Positions 44,585 to 48,847 of a DNA stretch of 48,847 nucleotides are shown piece after piece. The notes under the pieces are model-generated. The model made no database searches. It had not been told where the DNA came from and saw nothing but the letters and a program-made list of their open reading frames with translations. The first letter of the stretch is position 1. The number at the start of each line of letters is the position of its first letter. Made by a program: the position numbers and the translations under genes. The stretch spans positions 1 to 48,847 of the forward strand of contig JAJQBK010000001.1 in NCBI GenBank assembly GCA_021203305.1, given 5' to 3'. Source of the stretch: Lachnospiraceae bacterium. Lineage in GTDB: Bacteria; Bacillota; Clostridia; Lachnospirales; Lachnospiraceae.

Positions 44585-45235
44585 ATGAGTAAAGTAGAGG
44601 ATAAGATACAAATTATAGAGACCATTAAAGAGGTTGCTTTAAAATATGATGCTCAGCTGGTGGGACGAACTTTTTTATATGTTTTTGAAGGCAGAGCAAT
44701 CGAGGTTGTATTTCGGCGCAAGGATTTTATGCACCTGACAGGCGTTGATACGAATATGTCAGGAGAACAGTTCTTCAAAAATGTAATTTCAGGCAAGCTG
44801 AGGGCAAATCAGATATATTTCAGCCGCAGACATCCATATGACTTGTGTGCTAAAAAAATATCGCAGCTTCCTAAGTTGATTTCTGTAACTAACTCAGAAA
44901 TTTTTATCCTTGAAGATACTCAGACTGTGACTTTCACTTATAAATTCGGATTGACGGACTTGGAGTGTACGGTATGCTTGAGCAAGGATATTGATAAGAG
45001 CGGAAAAAAAGTAAGCAGATATTACATAGCCAGGAGCCTTCGCGCCGAGGATAGCTTTGACAAAGCGGCAGATGCATTTGAAGTCCAATATATATTCTCA
45101 AAGCCTGGGGAGAAATGGCTATATGATACGATAATGTATGCTGATAAAAGATGCAGTATCAATTCATTACCACCACAAGTGCTTGATATGCTTGATGACA
45201 AACTTAAGTCTGCACCAGAGACAGAAGATGAATAG
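44585..45235 (+). CDS. PBECR4-domain putative nuclease, 216 aa
   Basis: RTFLYVFEGRAIEVVFRRKD followed by FMHLTGVDTN, then QIYFSRRHPYDLCAKKISQL and later the YYIARSLRAEDSFDKAA block match the PBECR4 family, a phage and mobile-element branch of the Barnase-EndoU-Colicin-RelE (BECR) nuclease fold. Such domains are predicted RNases and usually act as toxins or counter-defence enzymes. The C-terminal 40 residues are polar. No signal peptide or membrane segment is present. GAGGTGAAGAAGGA lies upstream of the ATG. It is separated from the transfer operon by its own terminator and promoter, so it is an independent cargo module. Confidence 0.75.
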   Translation: MSKVEDKIQIIETIKEVALKYDAQLVGRTFLYVFEGRAIEVVFRRKDFMHLTGVDTNMSGEQFFKNVISGKLRANQIYFSRRHPYDLCAKKISQLPKLISVTNSEIFILEDTQTVTFTYKFGLTDLECTVCLSKDIDKSGKKVSRYYIARSLRAEDSFDKAADAFEVQYIFSKPGEKWLYDTIMYADKRCSINSLPPQVLDMLDDKLKSAPETEDE

Positions 45236-45254
45236 AAATCACGTAGAAACCGAA

Positions 45255-45322
45255 GAAGTCCGGACGGTCATTATCACACTGCAAATAAGCAGTGAAGATA
45301 GTGACTGTCCGGGCTTCTTTTT
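45255..45322. terminator. Strong terminator after the nuclease gene
   Basis: GAAGTCCGGACGGTCA (45255-45270) pairs with TGACTGTCCGGGCTTC (45302-45317) over 16 positions with two G-U pairs, enclosing a CACTGC/GCAGTG hairpin and followed by five T. It may also stop leftward transcripts from the relaxase side. Confidence 0.9.
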
Positions 45323-45405
45323 ATGTTAAGAAATTTTTGGGGGTCGGGTACGATCTTCCTTTCACAGGAGCTGCATCCTGAATGCTTTCTGAAATTTTGG
45401 CTATA

Positions 45406-45648
45406 TCATTCAACCTCATAATCCTCACTGTCGTCAGCTTCGCCCGTGGTGCAAGTAAAACACATATTTGTTCCGGTCACAGCACTGCCCGCCGCCCAGA
45501 TCGGAGCGCCGCAGATGATGCATTTCGCACCGTTCTTCTTGGCTGCGAGTGTTGATTACAGGGCGCGGATCAATTCCTCACGGTTTACATCTTTGTTGGC
45601 TTTGGCTGTCATGTCTGCAAATTTTTTGATAGAAATTGATTGCATCAT
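45406..45648 (-). pseudogene. Small zinc-ribbon protein gene with one internal stop
   Basis: AAAGGAGG lies 9-10 bases before an ATG that reads MMQSISIKKFADMTAKANKD, then VNREELIRAL, then TAA (45556-45558, codon 31). The same frame continues STLAAKKNGAKCIICGAPIW, then GTNMCFTCTTGEADDSEDYE, and stops at codon 81. The two CxxC pairs are those of a zinc ribbon. Frame and composition are intact on both sides, so a single GAA- or CAA-to-TAA change is the simplest explanation. It follows the relaxase on the same strand. A truncated 30-residue product is still possible. Confidence 0.65.
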
Positions 45649-45692
45649 GGTTCGGGTCCTCCTTTATGTCTTTGGCTGCTGTGGATAGTATA

Positions 45693-45708
45693 CCGCTGAA
45701 AACAGCGG
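45693..45708 (-). promoter_or_regulatory. 6-bp hairpin between relaxase and zinc-ribbon gene
   Basis: CCGCTG, four-base loop, CAGCGG. It lies between the relaxase stop and the zinc-ribbon ribosome site. No T run follows on the minus strand, so an RNA structure is more likely than a terminator. Confidence 0.4.
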
Positions 45709-45749
45709 ATAGCAACAATGAAATTGTGGCTGATGAAGAACACTCGGCA

Positions 45750-47438
45750 TTATGAAATCTCATGTGGTTTGGTGCGCTCACTCTCTTTCGCTTGTGGCGT
45801 ATCAAGAATCGCATCCACGTTGGCGCAAACAGTTTTCAGTTCTTTTGCGTAATCCTTGAAGTATTGGTAGGTTTCCTGCTGCGCTTTCCTGCGGATGGTC
45901 AGGCTCTCCTTCTCTTGCTGTAAAGATTTCATAGAAGGAATCTTACCGTCAGGGGAATGCTCTTTCAAAAACTTTAAGGCGGCTTCGTAAAGGGCAATCT
46001 CGGAAGAATGCTCCTGGCGAAACTTCTTTTTGTTCTTTGATTTCAGCATCCCACCATAAGTTTTTTTATTGGAGAGATACTGCCCGGTGTAATGAATCTT
46101 TTCGTTGACTGCTTTCAGCTTATCCTCTGTTGCCCGGAGAGTTTTGCGCGCTTCATTGCGTTTACCGACAATCTCTTCGTATGAGGCACGGAGATCATCC
46201 CTGGAATCATAACCATGTTCCTGAACATAGGCAACGGTCTGTGCCATCTGTTTCAGGTTGGAGAGCTTGACCTTCTGCATATAGGCGCGGCTCTGCTGGG
46301 CTTTGACATTGTTCTGAAGATCAACAACGAGGCGGAGGTCAGACTTCACAAAGAAGATAGCGGCATAGTCTGGCAAAGGTTCTCCGAAGATAGTGGAGGA
46401 AATGGTTTCAGCACCAGAATCCGTTCTGGCATTCTGCGCAGCCCTCTGCTGGACTTCCAAATGTTCGGGAGGTTCGCCAGTGGCACGGCTTTGCATTGCG
46501 AGAAGATTTTCTTCAAACAGCTTCAGCAGATGTTCTTTTCCGTAGTCCGTCCCCAGGACGCGCTCTGTCATATTTTTATTCCGCTCCGGATGGAGATAGG
46601 AGTAACGGACATTTTTGTCCGTAACTCGGATGGAATATTTTTCCCATAGAGCTTTCTGAAATTCTTTAAATGAGGTTGCGGCGCGGGAGACATCAGCAAT
46701 CGCGTCACGAAGAAATTGCTTCTGCGTCTGGAAGCGAGTCTTCGCAGGGGTAAGCCCGAAGGCAATGACTTCCTCATTCGTTTTATCAAGAGCCTCCTGT
46801 CCTCGCTTCTGTGCCCAATATTCCCGTTCTGTGATTTTATTCTCCGAAAGGGTCAGCAGGTCAACCTGATGGAGACCTTCCCTGTTGCAGATTTCCATGA
46901 GCGACTTCTGCAGATAGGTCAGCAGGCTCCGTGTCTGGTGATGCTTGTATCCGGCGCGGCTGTCACAAGGCCGCTCCATAAATTCCTGTGGCTGCACATC
47001 CAGCTTGCGCAGGCTGTTGATCACGATATGAACATGGATGTTGCCGCTGCCGTTGTGACCGTCCGTGTGGGTGCAGATGATCGCCTGGTGGCCGGGAAAG
47101 TTTTTCTGTGCGTACTCCATCCCGATTGCCTGTGCGCGTTCTGCTGTCAGCCCACACTCATCCTGATCGTGCGGGTCAAAGCTGATGATGTAATGATGGG
47201 CTTTGATTTCGCCGGGGGTCTGGTTCTTATGGTACTGCTCATTCAACTCTCTGCATTCCTCTGCATAAGTGAAGGGATTGCAGTTCATCCCGTCGAGTAA
47301 ATAGCTTTGCCTGCGCACCATCTTTCCTTTTTCGTCGAGGACGGGTTTCATAGTGTAGCCGTCATGCTCGAACAGAAGATAAAACAGCGCGTCATTGTAG
47401 TTGGAGTTTTTACTTGTAGTGTGTTTTAAGATTGCCAT
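45750..47438 (-). CDS. mobA: MOBP-type conjugative relaxase, 562 aa
   Basis: The relaxase nicks oriT and leads the strand into the recipient. The start MAILKHTTSKNSNYNDALFY and the metal-binding His cluster HTDGHNGSGNIHVHIVIN (His124, 128, 135 and 137) identify the Relaxase (PF03432) family, Tn1549 branch. The catalytic Tyr is probably among Tyr14 and Tyr20. The C-terminal half is helical and coiled. The ATG at 47438 is chosen over GTG at 47447 because TAGGTGA lies 6-7 bases upstream. It overlaps mobC by 29 bases and is transcribed against the transfer operon, away from oriT. Confidence 0.93.
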   Translation of the reverse strand: MAILKHTTSKNSNYNDALFYLLFEHDGYTMKPVLDEKGKMVRRQSYLLDGMNCNPFTYAEECRELNEQYHKNQTPGEIKAHHYIISFDPHDQDECGLTAERAQAIGMEYAQKNFPGHQAIICTHTDGHNGSGNIHVHIVINSLRKLDVQPQEFMERPCDSRAGYKHHQTRSLLTYLQKSLMEICNREGLHQVDLLTLSENKITEREYWAQKRGQEALDKTNEEVIAFGLTPAKTRFQTQKQFLRDAIADVSRAATSFKEFQKALWEKYSIRVTDKNVRYSYLHPERNKNMTERVLGTDYGKEHLLKLFEENLLAMQSRATGEPPEHLEVQQRAAQNARTDSGAETISSTIFGEPLPDYAAIFFVKSDLRLVVDLQNNVKAQQSRAYMQKVKLSNLKQMAQTVAYVQEHGYDSRDDLRASYEEIVGKRNEARKTLRATEDKLKAVNEKIHYTGQYLSNKKTYGGMLKSKNKKKFRQEHSSEIALYEAALKFLKEHSPDGKIPSMKSLQQEKESLTIRRKAQQETYQYFKDYAKELKTVCANVDAILDTPQAKESERTKPHEIS

Positions 47439-47814
47439 GTACTTCACCTACCATCCGTGTAACATCCACCTGGATTTGAAGAACCGCATCCAGTGCTTTT
47501 TCCAGTTCCGCAGTGACCGCCTGGGAACGCAGACCGCCCGTGTTAAAGTATTTGGCGATCTGGTTGATGTTGTTCGAGATATTGCTGAGCAGCCAGCTGA
47601 TCCGCTTCATTTCTTCCCGGAGCTCCGGGAATTCCGCTGTGATCTTGTGGGAGACGGTGACCTTCCCGCCGAGAAGAGATTTGCGGATGTATTCGGAGCG
47701 GGAAAGGCCGGCGGCTTCTGCTTTTTTGTTGACCAACTCCAACTCCACATCCGTAAGGCGGACAGTGATGATGTGCTGGTGGGTCAGGTCCTTTTCTTTT
47801 TTTGGTCTTGCCAT
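47410..47814 (-). CDS. mobC: MobC relaxosome accessory protein, 134 aa
   Basis: MARPKKEKDLTHQHIITVRL followed by TDVELELVNKKAEAAGLSRS is a ribbon-helix-helix DNA-binding domain (about 15-50). The rest (SNISNNINQIAKYFNTGG) is the bacterial mobilization MobC signature. It binds beside oriT and helps the relaxase melt the nick site. AAAGGAGAA precedes the ATG. It overlaps mobA. Confidence 0.93.
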   Translation of the reverse strand: MARPKKEKDLTHQHIITVRLTDVELELVNKKAEAAGLSRSEYIRKSLLGGKVTVSHKITAEFPELREEMKRISWLLSNISNNINQIAKYFNTGGLRSQAVTAELEKALDAVLQIQVDVTRMVGEVHGNLKTHYK

Positions 47815-47860
47815 ATCTGTTTTCTCCTTTAACGCTTTTCATTTTGCCGCTGGCAGCAAT

Positions 47861-48034
47861 CACGGGAACCGTGACCGGGGCTGTGAAACACAGCGCCGCT
47901 GCGACCATTTTAATGGGAGCCAAATAGCACAATTCTCTGATTGTGCGTCAGCCGAGGGCATGGGAAATCGGAATTCCCATCAAGTACGCCCGTAATCGGG
48001 AACCGCGACAGTGGTTTCTGTATTACAGGGCGTA
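47861..48034. other. oriT: Candidate oriT
   Basis: Directly upstream of mobC, five inverted repeats follow one another: CACGG/CCGTG (47861-47873), GCTGTG/CACAGC (47880-47894), CACAAT/ATTGTG (47928-47945), ATGGGAA/TTCCCAT (47960-47980), and TACGCCCGTAAT with ATTACAGGGCGTA (47985-47996 and 48022-48034, one bulged base). Position and density fit an origin of transfer. The nick site cannot be placed by eye; it is most likely near the last repeat. Confidence 0.65.
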
Positions 48035-48057
48035 TCTTGCTTTTACGAATACTCCCC

Positions 48058-48166
48058 TCACTTATCTGTGTTTTCCACCCCCATAGGACAAGCCCCTCAA
48101 AAAAATTTTTTTGAGAAATTTGAAAAAAAGGCTTGTCGAGAGGCCCCTCAAAACACAGGTTAGTGA
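48058..48166. repeat. Nested inverted repeat around a 20-base palindrome
   Basis: Outer arms TCACTTATCTGTGTTTT (48058-48074) and AAAACACAGGTTAGTGA (48150-48166) pair at 15 of 17 positions. Inner arms GACAAGCC (48087-48094) and GGCTTGTC (48130-48137) pair perfectly. Between the inner arms, nearer the left one, lies the perfect palindrome CTCAAAAAAATTTTTTTGAG (48096-48115). GCCCCTCAAAA occurs twice. It could be a conversion or replication origin, part of oriT, or a bidirectional terminator. Confidence 0.75.
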
Positions 48167-48182
48167 AAGGGGGAATTATGCC

Positions 48183-48365
48183 TTGGAAGAGAAAATGAAA
48201 AAACCGGATGAGATGCATCCGGAGAAAAAAGAGAAAACAATTTCGGATGGCGAGACCGGCTCCAGGTCGCTGCTGGTGATTGACGGCATCACGGTTCACG
48301 AAGTTTACCGTGAGAACGGAAAGACACTGTGGGAATGCCTGCTCTCAGCGATGGGCAGGATGTGA
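48183..48365 (+). CDS. tnpW: TnpW-like small transposon protein, 60 aa
   Basis: The C-terminal half (SRSLLVIDGITVHEVYRENG, then KTLWECLLSAMGRM) resembles TnpW-type proteins encoded next to the recombinase of Tn4451/Tn1549-like elements. TTG at 48183 has AAAGGGGG 8 bases upstream; ATG at 48195 with GGAAGAG is the alternative. Function unknown. Transcribed away from oriT toward the recombinase. Confidence 0.55.
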   Translation: MEEKMKKPDEMHPEKKEKTISDGETGSRSLLVIDGITVHEVYRENGKTLWECLLSAMGRM

Positions 48366-48400
48366 GCCGAAAAATTTAAAAACTTTTTTCTCGTGACAGC

Positions 48401-48429
48401 TTGAAAAAGCTCCGACAGCTTGCTACAAT
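48401..48429 (+). promoter_or_regulatory. Recombinase promoter with repeated GACAGCTTG
   Basis: TTGAAA (48401-48406), 17 bases, TACAAT (48424-48429). GACAGCTTG overlaps the -35 (48395-48403), abuts the -10 (48414-48422) and recurs at 48485-48493. The first two lie 19 bases apart, about two helical turns, which suggests an operator. Confidence 0.65.
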
Positions 48430-48564
48430 ATGACTTGGGTAAATAAAAGAGAACAGTCCTGATGATGAAATGCTTTCGTTGGTTGACAGCTTGTACTGCG
48501 CCCGCGGCGTGCTGCTGGCGGTGAAAGTATATCAGGATGGGAACTGAGTATATATTGAAAGTAA

Positions 48565-48625
48565 AAGAGCCATCGGCTTTTTTCCGGTTTGTTGCGAGAC
48601 AACGGAAAGGAGGTCGGTGGCTCTT
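48565..48625 (+). promoter_or_regulatory. Inverted repeat enclosing the recombinase ribosome site
   Basis: AAGAGCCATCG (48565-48575) pairs with CGGTGGCTCTT (48615-48625) with one G-U. Between them is a second hairpin (TTCCG...CGGAA) and the ribosome site AAGGAGGT. The right arm holds the GTG at 48617, so folding would limit translation. Confidence 0.5.
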
Positions 48626-48802
48626 ATGATTTTACGGAGAAAACAGAGCATAGGCACACTGGCAGGAAAGTATTATCGCCTTTCGATTGAGGATGGCGAT
48701 AAAAAAGAAAGCAACAGCATCACAAACCAGAGGGAACTGGTTACGGCATTCCTTCAGAAGCATCCGGAGATAAAAGCGGTTGACGAATATGTTGATATGT
48801 AG
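48626..48802 (+). pseudogene. Serine recombinase, truncated N-terminal part
   Basis: AGKYYRLSIEDGDKKESNSI and TNQRELVTAFLQKHPEIKAV followed by DEYVD form the start of a large serine recombinase catalytic domain, with the catalytic Ser in YRLS replaced or shifted only as far as can be seen here (YYRLSIEDGD is normal for Tn1549-type enzymes). The family continues with DGYTG/DGYSG, but here the reading is VDM-stop, and the bases after the TAG do not restore that motif in any frame. The protein therefore ends at about 59 residues, before most of the catalytic core. An insertion or rearrangement junction after VD is the simplest reading. ATG 48626 lies 11 bases after AAGGAGGT; GTG 48617 is also possible. 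Confidence 0.7.
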
Positions 48803-48847
48803 ACCGAGAAATTGATACAAGGGTATGAAAAATTAAAATGTGCGGTT

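Noticed and set aside
45446-45688. Plus-strand ORF of 80 codons
   Set aside because: It is the complement of the interrupted zinc-ribbon gene, whose frame carries the paired cysteines and a strong ribosome site.
46716-47300. Plus-strand ORF of 194 codons opposite the relaxase
   Set aside because: The relaxase frame is certain from its His cluster; the opposite frame shows no family features.

Overview
The window is most of an integrative conjugative element (ICE) of the Tn1549/CTn type, as carried by Lachnospiraceae and other gut Clostridia (Bacillota). The basis is family content and order: RepA_N initiator, AntA antirepressor, PcfB, VirD4, Maff2, VirB6-like, PrgI/VirB4, class B sortase, CD1108-type NlpC/P60 protein, DUF4315, DUF4366, topoisomerase III, a giant methylase-helicase, ArdC/YodL proteins, TTRAP, MobC and relaxase. 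Shine-Dalgarno sites are strong and genes often overlap by ATGA.

Layout. 1-400 is a broken IS66-family transposase tail, probably outside the element or from an older insertion. 406-1764 holds two leftward regulators (a LexA-like winged helix and a WYL protein). 2159-3413 holds a DUF4406-like protein and a sigma-region-4-like protein. 3944-11620 encodes a 2558-residue cell-wall adhesin with nine Cna-B repeats and a PKTG anchor, preceded by a structured 530-base leader. 11869-17177 is the replication/coupling block. 17498-26984 is the type IV secretion channel with its wall hydrolase and the sortase that probably anchors the adhesin. 27057-44045 carries topoisomerase III and large polyvalent proteins (ArdC-like, methylase, SNF2 helicase, YodL, nucleotidyltransferase-like) that probably protect and process DNA in the recipient.

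44046-45322 is the most unusual part: a promoter, a densely folded RNA with a duplicated hairpin unit, an intrinsic terminator and then a PBECR4-type nuclease gene. This is the layout of a type III (RNA antitoxin) toxin-antitoxin locus, but I recognise neither RNA nor pairing as a known family. 45406-47814 (leftward) holds a nonsense-interrupted zinc-ribbon gene, the relaxase and MobC. 47861-48166 is an inverted-repeat-rich oriT region beside a nested palindrome. 48183-48802 holds a TnpW-like gene and a serine recombinase that stops after about 60 residues, so the element may be unable to excise by itself unless another recombinase lies beyond the window.

Further oddities: a TnpV gene lies wholly inside the giant helicase gene in another frame; PrgI and VirB4 are fused; and three proteins share a C-terminal SVLxxLxxxQ motif that could be a transfer signal. 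No tRNA, rRNA or CRISPR array was seen. All family calls rest on reading the sequence; no database search was run.
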